DNA from: Mycolicibacterium neoaurum | GTDB taxonomy: Bacteria > Actinomycetota > Actinomycetes > Mycobacteriales > Mycobacteriaceae | Length of the DNA: 64,000 nt | Direction: 5' to 3' | Assembly: GCF_036946495.1 (NCBI RefSeq) | Contig: NZ_JAQIIX010000002.1 | Coordinates: 3,844,001 to 3,908,000, forward strand | Part shown: in pieces, positions 35,232 through 43,922 of the stretch | Layout: each line of letters starts with the position of its first letter | How positions within the stretch are numbered: the first letter of the stretch is position 1 | The notes under the pieces: generated by a model | Databases searched by the model: none | What the model saw: only the letters and a program-made list of their open reading frames with translations | What the model was told of the DNA's origin: nothing | Program-made: the position numbers and the translations under genes

Positions 35232-35258
35232 ATTCGTCACGGCAACGCAATTGGATGG
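35232..35258 (-). promoter_or_regulatory. SigK-type promoter of dipZ
   Basis: On the minus strand the -35 is CCATCC (35258-35253) and the -10 is ACGAAT (35237-35232), separated by exactly 15 bases. The published SigK consensus is CCATCC-N15/17-CCGAAT. The expected start of transcription, about seven bases past the -10, falls on or next to the A of the ATG at 35224, so the mRNA would be leaderless. Confidence 0.65.
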
Positions 35259-35266
35259 CCCGAACG

Positions 35267-35304
35267 CACATCAGCCCGGCCGCGTGGACGGCCGGGCTGA
35301 TGTG
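35267..35304 (-). terminator. Terminator between the MPT70-like gene and dipZ
   Basis: Perfect 15-base arms (35267-35281 and 35290-35304) with an 8-base loop, 13 bases after the stop of the minus-strand MPT70-like gene. It lies just upstream of the dipZ SigK site, so the two genes have separate transcripts. Confidence 0.85.
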
Positions 35305-35316
35305 GTGGAGAACAGA

Positions 35317-35919
35317 TCACATGGGCGGCATCAACACGGTGTCGATGAGGTAGACGGTGGCGTTGGCGGTCTGCACGCCCCCGCACACCACGTTGGCGTC
35401 GTTGACCTTCAGCTCGGCCGGCATCATCATGTTCGGGGCCGTCACGGTCACGTCGGCGCCCTGCATGGTCTTGTGCATGCCCACAACCTGCTCGGGGCTG
35501 GCCTGGCCCTCGACCACGTGGTAGGTCAAGATGCTGGTCAGCAATGCCGAGTCGGTCTTGAGCCGCTCGATGGTCGCCGGGTCGATCTTGGCGAAAGCCT
35601 CATCGGTGGGCGCGAACACCGTCAGCGCGGGAGCACTGTTGAGGGTGTCGACCAGATTCACGTGCGGGTTGAGCTGACCCGAAAGCGCCTGGGTGAGTGT
35701 CTTGAGCATCGGGTTGTTGGCCGCCGCGACGGCCACCGGATCGGCCGCCATGCCGGTCACCGAGGCCGGGCCGACCGGGTTCTGGGCGGCGTACGCGGCG
35801 CAGCCGGGGCCGACCGGGGCGGCCTGGGCCACTCCGGCAGAAGCGAACAGGAGGCCGGTAGCGGCGGCGGCGGTGCACGCGACGCCGGCGAGCTTGTGGG
35901 TGTTCAGCGAGAAAGTCAT
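35317..35919 (-). CDS. Secreted fasciclin-domain protein (MPT70-like)
   Basis: 200 residues. Signal peptide LACVACTAAAATGLLFASAG-like, with cleavage after AQA; the mature form starts APVGPGCAAYAAQNP. One fasciclin (FAS1) domain runs to the end: LKTLTQALSGQLN, LTVFAPTDEAFAKIDPATIE, LLTSILTYHVVEGQASPEQ, and the last VYLIDTVLMPP. No lipobox, so it is released from the cell. Paired cysteines (PGCAAY, VVCGGV) match MPT70. Function is adhesion-like and ill-defined. No SigK site was seen in its short upstream gap. Close paralogue of the next gene. Confidence 0.92.
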   Translation of the reverse strand: MTFSLNTHKLAGVACTAAAATGLLFASAGVAQAAPVGPGCAAYAAQNPVGPASVTGMAADPVAVAAANNPMLKTLTQALSGQLNPHVNLVDTLNSAPALTVFAPTDEAFAKIDPATIERLKTDSALLTSILTYHVVEGQASPEQVVGMHKTMQGADVTVTAPNMMMPAELKVNDANVVCGGVQTANATVYLIDTVLMPPM

Positions 35920-35998
35920 CGATCCATTCCTTCTACTCGGTCGTCTTCACGTTTCGTGTGGGGGAGTGGGGCGGGACGGCGGTGCCGTCGATGGGGGC

Positions 35999-36030
35999 GA
36001 GGCAGCCCGGTCGGGGGAACGGGCCGCCTC
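35999..36030 (-). terminator. Terminator after the MPT83-like gene
   Basis: 11-base arms with one mismatch (35999-36009 and 36020-36030) and a 10-base loop, 20 bases past the stop of the minus-strand MPT83-like gene. Confidence 0.6.
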
Positions 36031-36049
36031 GCCTGCTCGGTACCGGCTA

Positions 36050-36733
36050 TCAGGCAGCCGGGGGCATCAGGACGGTGTCGATCATGTAGACCGTGGCGTT
36101 GGCGGTCTTCACGCCGCCGCACACCAGGCCGGCGTCGCCGACCTTGAGGTCGTTACCCGCACCGGTGACGGTGACCGGGGCGCCCTGAACGGTGGTGTGC
36201 TCACCGGCGATCTGGTCGGGGCTCGCCTGGCCGGGGACCACGTGGTAGGTCAGGATCGAGGTCAGCAGATCCGAGTCGGTCTTCAGGGTCTCCAGCGTGG
36301 CCGGATCGATCTTGGCGAAGGCGTCATCGGTCGGGGCGAACACGGTGAACTCGCCGCCGTTGAGGGTGTCGACCAGGTTGACGTTCGGGTTGAGCTGGCC
36401 CGAGAGCGCCTGGGTGAGTGTCTTGAGCATCGGGTTGTTGGAGGCGGCGACGGTCACCGGATCGGCGGCCATGCCGGTCACCGAGCCGGGGCCCTCGGGA
36501 TTCTGTTCGGCGTATGCGGCGCAGCCCGAACCGATCAGGTTGCCGGCGGGCGCGGCCATGCTGGAGGTGGTCTCCGGTGCTGCCATCGACGAGGTCATCG
36601 AGGAGATTGAGGAACTGGCTTCACTGGCACTGCTCTCGACTGACGACGTGCCGCCCGAACAGGCGGACAGCCCGAGCGCCGCGACGGCGGCGAATCCGGC
36701 GAATGCGATGCGATGCTGGTGGGTCAATGTCAT
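36050..36733 (-). CDS. Fasciclin-domain lipoprotein (MPT83-like)
   Basis: 227 residues. Lipobox LSAC (signal GFAAVAALGLSACSGG), then a Ser/Ala/Met-rich linker of about 45 residues (VESSASEASSSISSM, TSSMAAPETTSSM) that probably spans the wall, and one FAS1 domain with the same order of motifs as the MPT70-like protein (FTVFAPTDDAFAKIDPATLE, ILTYHVVPGQASPDQ, VYMIDTVLMPP). The lipoprotein form is the MPT83 hallmark. A close match to the SigK promoter lies upstream, as expected for the mpt83 group. The mature part shares near-identical stretches with the adjacent gene. Confidence 0.92.
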   Translation of the reverse strand: MTLTHQHRIAFAGFAAVAALGLSACSGGTSSVESSASEASSSISSMTSSMAAPETTSSMAAPAGNLIGSGCAAYAEQNPEGPGSVTGMAADPVTVAASNNPMLKTLTQALSGQLNPNVNLVDTLNGGEFTVFAPTDDAFAKIDPATLETLKTDSDLLTSILTYHVVPGQASPDQIAGEHTTVQGAPVTVTGAGNDLKVGDAGLVCGGVKTANATVYMIDTVLMPPAA

Positions 36734-36793
36734 GAGACTCAACTTCCTTGTTGGCGGGTGGCTGATACCGACCCGGTTGGCCCTACATCGCTG

Positions 36794-36820
36794 ATTCGGT
36801 GCCAACCACGGCCCGGATGG
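36794..36820 (-). promoter_or_regulatory. SigK-type promoter of the MPT83-like gene
   Basis: Read on the minus strand: -35 CCATCC (36820-36815), 15-base spacer, -10 CCGAAT (36799-36794), an exact match to the known SigK consensus. Expected transcription start near 36787, giving a leader of about 54 bases. This fits the SigK-RskA control of mpt70/mpt83 known in the M. tuberculosis complex. Confidence 0.75.
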
Positions 36821-36854
36821 GTCTGCACCGGAATTCGTGTCCAGGCGGGGCACA

Positions 36855-38018
36855 ATGGTCGGTGTGAGTTCTGACCGCCGGCGTGTGCTGATCCTGGGTA
36901 GTACCGGATCGATCGGCACCCAGGCCCTCGATGTGATCGCCGCGAACCCGGACAGTTTCGAAGTGGTGGGGCTGGCCGCCGGCGGCGGCAACGCTGAACT
37001 GCTGGCCCGCCAGGCCGCCGAGACCGGCGTGACGAACGTGGCCGTCGCCGACCCCGATGCGCCCATCGACGCCCGCTACCGCGGACCCGACGCCGCCACC
37101 CGACTCGTCGAGGACACCGACGCTGATGTGGTGCTCAACGCGCTCGTCGGCGCCTTGGGGCTCAAACCCACCCTGGCCGCGCTGCACAGTGGCGCCCGGC
37201 TGGCGCTGGCGAACAAGGAATCCCTTGTGGCGGGTGGTCCGCTCGCCCTCGCCGCCGCGGCCCCCGGCCAGATCGTTCCGGTGGACTCCGAGCATTCCGC
37301 GTTGGCGCAATGTTTGCGCGGCGGAACCCCCGACGAGGTCGCCGCCCTGGTGCTGACCGCCTCGGGCGGACCGTTCCGGGGCTGGTCGGCGCAGGCGCTG
37401 GAGGATGTCACCCCCGAACAGGCCGGCGCCCACCCGACCTGGTCGATGGGTCCGATGAACACGCTGAACTCGGCAACCCTGGTCAACAAGGGGCTGGAGC
37501 TGATCGAGACGCACCTGCTGTTCGGCGTCGACTACGACCGCATCGAGGTGGTCGTCCATCCCCAGTCGATCGTGCACTCGATGGTCACCTTCACCGACGG
37601 CTCGACACTGGCCCAGGCCAGTCCGCCGGATATGAAGTTGCCGATCGCGCTGGCATTGGCATGGCCGGCACGGGTGCCGGGAGCGGCCGCAGCATGTGAT
37701 TGGACGACCGCCTCGACCTGGACGTTCGAACCGCTGGACGCGTCGGTATTCCCGGCCGTCGACCTGGCCCGCGAGGCCGGTCGCCGGGGCGGCAGCCTGA
37801 CCGCGGTCTACAACGCCGCCAACGAGGAGGCCGCGGCAGCGTTCCTCGACGGCCGGATCCGTTTCCCGGCGATTGTCCGAACCGTTGCCGATGTGCTGCA
37901 CGCCGCAGATCAGTGGGCCGCGCAACCAGCTACCGTGGAAGAGATACTCGAAGCGCAGGACTGGGCCCGAGCACGGGCCGGCAGCGCCATCGACCGGGAG
38001 GTAGTCGGAAGCCGATGA
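36855..38018 (+). CDS. dxr: 1-deoxy-D-xylulose 5-phosphate reductoisomerase
   Basis: 387 residues from ATG 36855 (GTG at 36864 and ATG at 36837 are alternatives). The NADPH motif LGSTGSIGTQALDVI, LANKESLVAGG, VPVDSEHSALAQCL, LTASGGPFRGW and NEEAAAAFLDG are all present. Converts DXP to MEP, the committed step of the MEP isoprenoid pathway and the target of fosmidomycin. The stop overlaps the rip1 start (ATGA), and ispG follows rip1, a conserved arrangement. Confidence 0.95.
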   Translation: MVGVSSDRRRVLILGSTGSIGTQALDVIAANPDSFEVVGLAAGGGNAELLARQAAETGVTNVAVADPDAPIDARYRGPDAATRLVEDTDADVVLNALVGALGLKPTLAALHSGARLALANKESLVAGGPLALAAAAPGQIVPVDSEHSALAQCLRGGTPDEVAALVLTASGGPFRGWSAQALEDVTPEQAGAHPTWSMGPMNTLNSATLVNKGLELIETHLLFGVDYDRIEVVVHPQSIVHSMVTFTDGSTLAQASPPDMKLPIALALAWPARVPGAAAACDWTTASTWTFEPLDASVFPAVDLAREAGRRGGSLTAVYNAANEEAAAAFLDGRIRFPAIVRTVADVLHAADQWAAQPATVEEILEAQDWARARAGSAIDREVVGSR

Positions 38019-39253
38019 TGTTCACTGTCGGCATCGTGCTCTTCGCACTGGCCATCCTGGCGTCGGTGGCCTTACATGAGTGCGGCCACATGTGGGTGGC
38101 CCGAGCCACCGGGATGAAGGTGCGCCGCTACTTCGTCGGCTTCGGTCCGACGCTGTGGTCGACGCGGCGACCCAACAAGCGCGGCAGCACCGAATACGGC
38201 ATCAAGGCCGTGCCGCTGGGCGGGTTCTGCGATATCGCGGGGATGACGGCCGTCGACGAGATCGCCGACGAGGACCGGCCCTACGCGATGTACCGCCAGA
38301 AGGTGTGGAAGCGCGTCGCGGTGTTGTTCGCCGGTCCCGCGATGAACTTCATCATCGGCCTCGTCCTCATCTACGGCATCGCCGTAGTGTGGGGCCTGCC
38401 CAGCCTCACACCGCCGCCGACGACCGCCGTGATCGGTGAAACCGCCTGTGTCGCACCGCAGGTCGCCAAGGAGGGGGACAACCCCTACGGTCCGTGCCCG
38501 CAGCCGGGCCCCGGCCCGGCGGCGCTGGCGGGCCTGAAGCCCGGGGACACCATCGTCAAGGTCGGCGAGACCGAGGTGTCGACATTCCCCGAGATGGCGG
38601 CCGAGATCCGCAAGCTCGCCGGCCCGGTCCAGGTGGTCTACGAGCGAGACGGCCAGCGCCTGTCCACCGTCGTCGACGTCGCCCGCACCCAACGTTTCAC
38701 CTCGGCCGAGGCCGCCACCCCGGACACGGTCGGCGCCATCGGTGTCAGTGCAGTGCAGCCCCCGGGACCCACGCAGTACAACCCGTTGACCGCCATTCCG
38801 GCGACCTTCACCTTCACCGGTGATCTGGCCGTCGAACTCGGCAAGGCGCTGGCGAAGATCCCCACCAAGATCGGTGCCCTCGTCGATGCCATCGGAGGTG
38901 GGGAACGGGACAAGGAAACCCCGATCTCGGTGGTGGGCGCGTCGATCATCGGCGGCGAGACCGTCGACGCCGGGCTGTGGGTGGCCTTCTGGTTCTTCCT
39001 GGCCCAGCTGAATTTCGTGCTGGGAGCGGTCAACCTGATCCCACTGCTGCCCTTCGACGGTGGTCACATCGCGGTGGCCACCTACGAGAAGCTACGGAAC
39101 ATGTTCCGTGCGGCCCGCGGCAAAGTCGCCGCGGAACCGGTCAACTATCTCAAGCTGATGCCCGCCACATACGTTGTGCTTGCGGTGGTCGCCGGCTACA
39201 TGCTGTTGACGGTCACCGCCGACTTTGTCAACCCGATCAGCATCTTCGACTAG
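38015..39253 (+). CDS. rip1: Site-2 protease Rip1
   Basis: 412 residues. The membrane metalloprotease motif HExxH appears as ALHECGHM at about residue 20, and the partner motif is LLPFDGGH near 345. A PDZ-like domain sits between (PAALAGLKPGDTIVKVGE). Cleaves anti-sigma factors and other membrane proteins and controls envelope lipids in mycobacteria. The first ATG (38015) overlaps the dxr stop; a second Met codon follows immediately. Confidence 0.95.
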   Translation: MMFTVGIVLFALAILASVALHECGHMWVARATGMKVRRYFVGFGPTLWSTRRPNKRGSTEYGIKAVPLGGFCDIAGMTAVDEIADEDRPYAMYRQKVWKRVAVLFAGPAMNFIIGLVLIYGIAVVWGLPSLTPPPTTAVIGETACVAPQVAKEGDNPYGPCPQPGPGPAALAGLKPGDTIVKVGETEVSTFPEMAAEIRKLAGPVQVVYERDGQRLSTVVDVARTQRFTSAEAATPDTVGAIGVSAVQPPGPTQYNPLTAIPATFTFTGDLAVELGKALAKIPTKIGALVDAIGGGERDKETPISVVGASIIGGETVDAGLWVAFWFFLAQLNFVLGAVNLIPLLPFDGGHIAVATYEKLRNMFRAARGKVAAEPVNYLKLMPATYVVLAVVAGYMLLTVTADFVNPISIFD

Positions 39254-39263
39254 GAGTTCGACT

Positions 39264-40421
39264 GTGACGTCCATCGGCCTCGGCATGCCGGCCCCGCCAC
39301 CGCCCGTGCTGGCACCCCGCCGCCCGACCCGGCAACTCAAGGTCGGCGATGTCGGTGTGGGCAGCGAATCCCCGATCTCGGTGCAGTCCATGTGCACCAC
39401 CAAGACCCATGACATCAACTCGACGCTGCAGCAGATCGCCGAGTTGACCGCCTCCGGATGCGATATCGTCCGCGTCGCCTGCCCGCGTCAGGAAGATGCC
39501 GACGCGCTGCCGATCATCGCGAAGAAGGCCAATATCCCGGTCATCGCGGACATCCATTTCCAGCCCAAGTACATCTTCGCCGCCATCGACGCCGGGTGTG
39601 CGGCGGTGCGGGTGAACCCCGGCAACATCAAGGAATTCGACGGCCGGGTCAAGGAAGTCGCCAAGGCCGCGGGCGCGGCCGGTATCCCGATCCGGATCGG
39701 GGTCAACGCCGGTTCGCTGGACAAGCGCATGCTGGAGAAGTACGGCAAGGCGACCCCGGAGGCGCTCGTCGAATCCGCGTTGTGGGAGGCCTCGCTGTTC
39801 GAGGAGCACGGATTCGGCGATATCAAGATCAGTGTCAAGCACAATGATCCGGTCGTCATGGTCGAGGCCTACGAGCAGTTGGCTGCCCAGTGCGACTATC
39901 CGCTGCACCTCGGTGTCACCGAGGCCGGGCCGGCGTTCCAGGGCACCATCAAGTCCGCCGTCGCGTTCGGGGCGTTGCTCTCCCGTGGAATCGGCGACAC
40001 CATCCGGGTGTCGTTATCGGCGCCGCCCGCCGAGGAGATCAAGGTCGGCACCCAGATCCTGGAGTCGCTGAACCTGCGCCCGCGCGGGTTGGAGATCGTC
40101 TCCTGCCCGTCCTGCGGACGCGCCCAGGTCGATGTGTATACGCTGGCCAACGAGGTCTCGGCCGGCCTGGACGGGCTCGATGTGCCGCTGCGGGTCGCCG
40201 TGATGGGCTGTGTGGTCAACGGACCCGGTGAGGCGCGGGAGGCCGACCTCGGGGTCGCCTCGGGTAACGGCAAGGGGCAGATCTTCGTCAAGGGTGAGGT
40301 CGTCAAGACCGTGCCCGAGGCCCAGATCGTGGAGACCCTGATCGAGGAAGCCATGCGGATCGCCGGGGAGGCCGACGCGCAAGGAACTCCCTCCGGTCCG
40401 CCGGTCGTCACCGTAAGCTGA
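39264..40421 (+). CDS. ispG: 4-hydroxy-3-methylbut-2-enyl diphosphate synthase
   Basis: 385 residues, GTG start. The 4Fe-4S cysteines lie in SCPSCGRAQ and GCVVNGPGEAREAD; the N-terminal TIM-barrel has VQSMCTTKTHD and ADIHFQPKYIFAAID. Sixth step of the MEP pathway, using reduced flavodoxin or ferredoxin. Downstream of rip1 by 10 bases, so dxr-rip1-ispG forms one unit. Confidence 0.96.
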   Translation: MTSIGLGMPAPPPPVLAPRRPTRQLKVGDVGVGSESPISVQSMCTTKTHDINSTLQQIAELTASGCDIVRVACPRQEDADALPIIAKKANIPVIADIHFQPKYIFAAIDAGCAAVRVNPGNIKEFDGRVKEVAKAAGAAGIPIRIGVNAGSLDKRMLEKYGKATPEALVESALWEASLFEEHGFGDIKISVKHNDPVVMVEAYEQLAAQCDYPLHLGVTEAGPAFQGTIKSAVAFGALLSRGIGDTIRVSLSAPPAEEIKVGTQILESLNLRPRGLEIVSCPSCGRAQVDVYTLANEVSAGLDGLDVPLRVAVMGCVVNGPGEAREADLGVASGNGKGQIFVKGEVVKTVPEAQIVETLIEEAMRIAGEADAQGTPSGPPVVTVS

Positions 40422-40480
40422 GAAACGGCCCTGCCCAGCGGGGCCACCACCATCGGCCGACCCCGAGAAAGAGTCCCCCA

Positions 40481-41335
40481 ATGTCGGCTCCACCGCTGTC
40501 CCGCTTCGCCGCAGACCGCAGGGTCTCGGTGGTGCGCGACCTGGAGCCGGTGCGCGTGGTCCTGGACCAGGACCCCGTCGCCGCATGCATGGTGGCCTGC
40601 CGGGTTCAGGAATTCGGGGTGGACCCCAGCGCCATCGGCGGCGAGCTGTGGACGCGCCGGCGACCGGCCGAATCTCTGTGCTACGCCGGGGCGAATCTGA
40701 TTCCGCTGCGTGGCGAAGGCGACGATCTCGCCGCCTTCGCGGCCAAGGCGCTCAGTGCCCCCCGGCGCTGTTCCTCGCTGGTCGGCCGCGCCGAGCTGGT
40801 GATGCCGATGTGGCGGCATCTGGCGCCAGGGTGGGGACCGGCCCGCGACGTCCGCGACGACCAACCGCTGATGGCGCTGACCGATGCTCCGAGCTGCGCG
40901 CCCGACTCGGCGGTTCGCCAAGTGCGGATGGAGGAACTGGACAGCTACCTGGTGGCCGCCATCGAGATGTTCATCGGCGAGGTCGGTATCGATCCTCGGA
41001 TGGGCGACGGTGGCCGTAGTTACCGACGCCGGGTTGCGGGACTGATCGCGGCGGGGCGGGCCTGGGCACGATTCGAGCGGGGCGAGGTCGTCTTCAAGGC
41101 CGAGATCGGTTCGCAGTCACCGACGGTCGGGCAGATTCAGGGAGTCTGGGTGCACCCGGACTGGCGCGGCCGGGGGCTGGGGGCCGCCGGGACTGCGGCG
41201 GTATCGGCCGCGGTGCTGCGCAGCGGCCGCATCGCGAGCCTCTATGTCAACGGGTTCAATCACGTCGCGCGCGCGACGTACGCGCGGATCGGTTTTACCC
41301 AGGTCGGCACGTTCGCCACGATCCTGCTGGACTGA
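40481..41335 (+). CDS. GNAT family acetyltransferase (Rv2867c-like)
   Basis: 284 residues. The C-terminal half has the acetyl-CoA motif VWVHPDWRGRGLGAAGTAAVSAAV and the ending ATYARIGFTQVGTFATILL; the N-terminal half is a second, diverged domain (CRVQEFGVDPSAIGGELW). It keeps the conserved position after ispG. The target is unknown. Confidence 0.88.
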   Translation: MSAPPLSRFAADRRVSVVRDLEPVRVVLDQDPVAACMVACRVQEFGVDPSAIGGELWTRRRPAESLCYAGANLIPLRGEGDDLAAFAAKALSAPRRCSSLVGRAELVMPMWRHLAPGWGPARDVRDDQPLMALTDAPSCAPDSAVRQVRMEELDSYLVAAIEMFIGEVGIDPRMGDGGRSYRRRVAGLIAAGRAWARFERGEVVFKAEIGSQSPTVGQIQGVWVHPDWRGRGLGAAGTAAVSAAVLRSGRIASLYVNGFNHVARATYARIGFTQVGTFATILLD

Positions 41336-41458
41336 GATCGACATTTCCGTGGTTTACGCGTGCCGTGGACCGCAAAAGTGTTGATCTCGACGCAATCACA
41401 GTTGTGTCTCGGTGCGCCTCCGCCACCGCCGCCCACCACACTCATAACATTTGCCCCA

Positions 41459-43303
41459 ATGACAACACAGGCATCGGTGACCACATACGTATCACGGCGC
41501 CCAAGGCTACGAACCGCGGTCGCCGTGCTGGCTGTCGCTGCCCTCGGCACCTCGCTGAGCGCCTGCACGCCGAAACCCGACGGGCCCGAACCCGCGGCCG
41601 CACGGTTTTTCGCGGCCCTGTCCACGGGTGACACCGCGGCCGCGGCAGCCCTGGCCGACAAACCCGAGGAGGCCAAGGAGGCGCTCAACGAGGCCTGGGC
41701 GGGTCTGCAGGCCAATCGGCTGGACACCCAGATCACCGGATCCAAGTACGAACTCGACACCGGCACAGTGAAATACCGCTACACCTGGCACCTGCCCAAG
41801 GAGCGGACCTGGACCTATGACGGTGAGCTCAACATGGTCCGCAACGAGGGACAGTGGGAGGTCCGCTGGACCACCACCGGCCTGCACCCCGGACTCGGCG
41901 CCAATCAGACCCTGGCGCTGCGCGCCGACCCGCCGCGGCGGGCCTCGGTCAACGAACGCTCCGGCAGCGATGTGTTGGTGCCGGGCTACCTGTATCACTA
42001 CGCCCTCGACGCACGCGCCGCCGGCGCCGAGCTGATGCCGACGGCCCGCGCCATCGTCGACGCACTGCGACCGTTCGACGCCACATTGGATGCCCAGCGG
42101 CTCGCGGAGGAGGCCAGCTCGAAGGCCACCCCGCTGAGCCTGATCACCCTGCGCAAGACCGACCACGACCGGGTGTTCGCCGCGATCGGCTCCCGACCGG
42201 GTGTGGTGGCCACACCGCAACCGGAGATGCTGCCGACCGACGAGAAGTTCGCACCGGCGATCGTCCAGGAGGTCAAGAAGGCGGTCAGAGGTGATCTGGC
42301 CGGCGAGCCGGGTTGGCGGGTGGTCAGTGTCAACCAGAACGGTGTCGACGTCGCCGTGCTCAGCGAGGAGCCCGGCACCCCGGCGCCGTCGGTGACCATC
42401 AGCCTGGACCGCTCGGTGCAGAACGCGGCGCAGGACGCGGTGAACATGGTCGGCAAGAAGGCGATGATCGTGGCCATCAAGCCCTCGACGGGCGAGATCC
42501 TGGCCGTTGCGCAGAACGCCGCCGCCGACGTCGACGGTCCCACCGCGACGATGGGCCTCTACCCGCCAGGGTCGACGTTCAAGATCGTCACCGCGGCCGC
42601 GGCGCTCGAACGCGATATGGCCACCCCCAACACCCTGCTCGGCTGCCCGGGCACCCTGGACATCGGGCACCGCACCGTGACCAACTACAACGCCTTCGAT
42701 CTCGGCACCGTGCCACTGTCGCGGGCCTTCGCCAACTCGTGCAACACCACCTTCGCCGAGCTGGCCAGCGTGATGCCGCCGCGCGGCCTGACCACCGCCG
42801 CGGCCCGTTACGGCCTGGGTCCCGACTTCATCGTCGACGGCGTGCCGACGGTCACCGGATCGGTGCCGCCCACGGTGGATCTGGCCGAACGGACCGAGGA
42901 CGGTTTCGGCCAGGGCAAGGTGCTGGCGAGCCCCTTCGGCATGGCTCTCGTCGCGGCGACGGTCGCAGCGGGCAAGACCCCGGTGCCGCACCTGATCGAG
43001 GGACGGCAGACCGAGGTCCACGGGCAGACGGGCGAGCCGCTGAATCCGGAGATCGTCGACGGGCTGCGGCCGATGATGCGCCTGGTGGTGACCAACGGCA
43101 CGGCCAAGGATCTCAACGGGCTCGGCGACGTGCGGGGCAAGACCGGTGAGGCCGAGTTCGACGGCGGCTCACACGCCTGGTTCACCGGGTACCGCGGGGA
43201 CATGGCGTTTGCCGCCCTCATCGTCGGCGGCGGCAGCTCGGAATATGCGGTGCGGATGTGCCGCGACATGCTCAACGGGCTGCCCCCGGACTACTTGGCC
43301 TAG
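41459..43303 (+). CDS. Penicillin-binding lipoprotein (class B, MecR1/PBP2-like)
   Basis: 614 residues from ATG at 41459. Lipobox LSAC near residue 38; an NTF2-like MecA-N-type domain (about 45-160), a dimer-type domain and then the transpeptidase domain: SxxK in PPGSTFKIVTA, SxN in ANSCNTTF and KTG in RGKTGEAEF. Cross-links peptidoglycan or tunes it and is the equivalent of Rv2864c. A GTG at 41477 is another possible start. The upstream 120 bases carry no clear promoter by eye. Confidence 0.92.
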   Translation: MTTQASVTTYVSRRPRLRTAVAVLAVAALGTSLSACTPKPDGPEPAAARFFAALSTGDTAAAAALADKPEEAKEALNEAWAGLQANRLDTQITGSKYELDTGTVKYRYTWHLPKERTWTYDGELNMVRNEGQWEVRWTTTGLHPGLGANQTLALRADPPRRASVNERSGSDVLVPGYLYHYALDARAAGAELMPTARAIVDALRPFDATLDAQRLAEEASSKATPLSLITLRKTDHDRVFAAIGSRPGVVATPQPEMLPTDEKFAPAIVQEVKKAVRGDLAGEPGWRVVSVNQNGVDVAVLSEEPGTPAPSVTISLDRSVQNAAQDAVNMVGKKAMIVAIKPSTGEILAVAQNAAADVDGPTATMGLYPPGSTFKIVTAAAALERDMATPNTLLGCPGTLDIGHRTVTNYNAFDLGTVPLSRAFANSCNTTFAELASVMPPRGLTTAAARYGLGPDFIVDGVPTVTGSVPPTVDLAERTEDGFGQGKVLASPFGMALVAATVAAGKTPVPHLIEGRQTEVHGQTGEPLNPEIVDGLRPMMRLVVTNGTAKDLNGLGDVRGKTGEAEFDGGSHAWFTGYRGDMAFAALIVGGGSSEYAVRMCRDMLNGLPPDYLA

Positions 43304-43312
43304 CCTGGACCG

Positions 43313-43912
43313 GTGACCGACGATCTGACGCTGCGGGTCTCCGATGCGGACCGCAACGGCACGCTGCGCAGACTGCACAACGCCGTCGCGCTCGGGCTCA
43401 TCGATATCCAGGAGTTCGAGGAGCGTTCCGCACTGGTGGCCTCGGCCAGGCTGCACTCGGATCTGACCGCCCTGGTCGACGACCTGCCCGGCCCCGGTGC
43501 GATCGTCACCTCCGCGGCCGACCGGGTCGAACTGCGCGGGGTGATGGGCTCGCTGAAGCGCCAGGGGGAGTGGGTGGTTCCGACCCGGCTGGCCCTCACC
43601 CGGCGGATGGGCTCGGTGGATCTGGACCTGACCCGAGCCCGGTTCGCCGGACCGATGGTGGTGGTCGAACTCGACCTGAAGTTCGGTTCGCTGGACCTGC
43701 GCCTGCCCGCCGGTGCCAGCGCCTCGATCGACGATGTGGAGGTCGTGGTGGGCAGCGCGCGCGATCACCGCGCAGACGCGCCCGCCGAAGGCACCCCGCA
43801 CATCATCCTCACCGGGAAGGTGGTCTGCGGGTCGGTGGACATCCGCGGGCCGCGGCGGAACTGGAAGCCGAGCCTGCGGACACCGGTACGGCGCGGTCCC
43901 CGATCTCGGTAG
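43313..43912 (+). CDS. DUF1707 domain protein
   Basis: 199 residues with GTG start, 9 bases after the PBP stop. The N-terminal DUF1707 unit is LRVSDADRNGTLRRLHNAVALGLI followed by EFEERSALVASARLHSDLTALV; the rest is a beta-rich DUF2154-like segment (MGSVDLDLTRARF, LKFGSLDLRLPAGAS). No membrane segment or signal. Likely cytoplasmic and of unknown function, perhaps protein-protein contact near the membrane. Confidence 0.85.
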   Translation: MTDDLTLRVSDADRNGTLRRLHNAVALGLIDIQEFEERSALVASARLHSDLTALVDDLPGPGAIVTSAADRVELRGVMGSLKRQGEWVVPTRLALTRRMGSVDLDLTRARFAGPMVVVELDLKFGSLDLRLPAGASASIDDVEVVVGSARDHRADAPAEGTPHIILTGKVVCGSVDIRGPRRNWKPSLRTPVRRGPRSR

Positions 43913-43922
43913 GCTGACAGTC

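Noticed and set aside
35920..36049. SigK site before the MPT70-like gene
   Set aside because: ACTCGG at 35935 looks like half a -10 but no CCATCC-like -35 is at the right distance.
41334..41388. Imperfect inverted repeat after the GNAT gene
   Set aside because: 10-base arms with one mismatch and a 35-base loop are too loose for a terminator, and the element may overlap the next promoter.
41507..43021. 504-residue minus-strand frame over the penicillin-binding lipoprotein
   Set aside because: No motifs, while the plus strand has SxxK, SxN and KTG in order.
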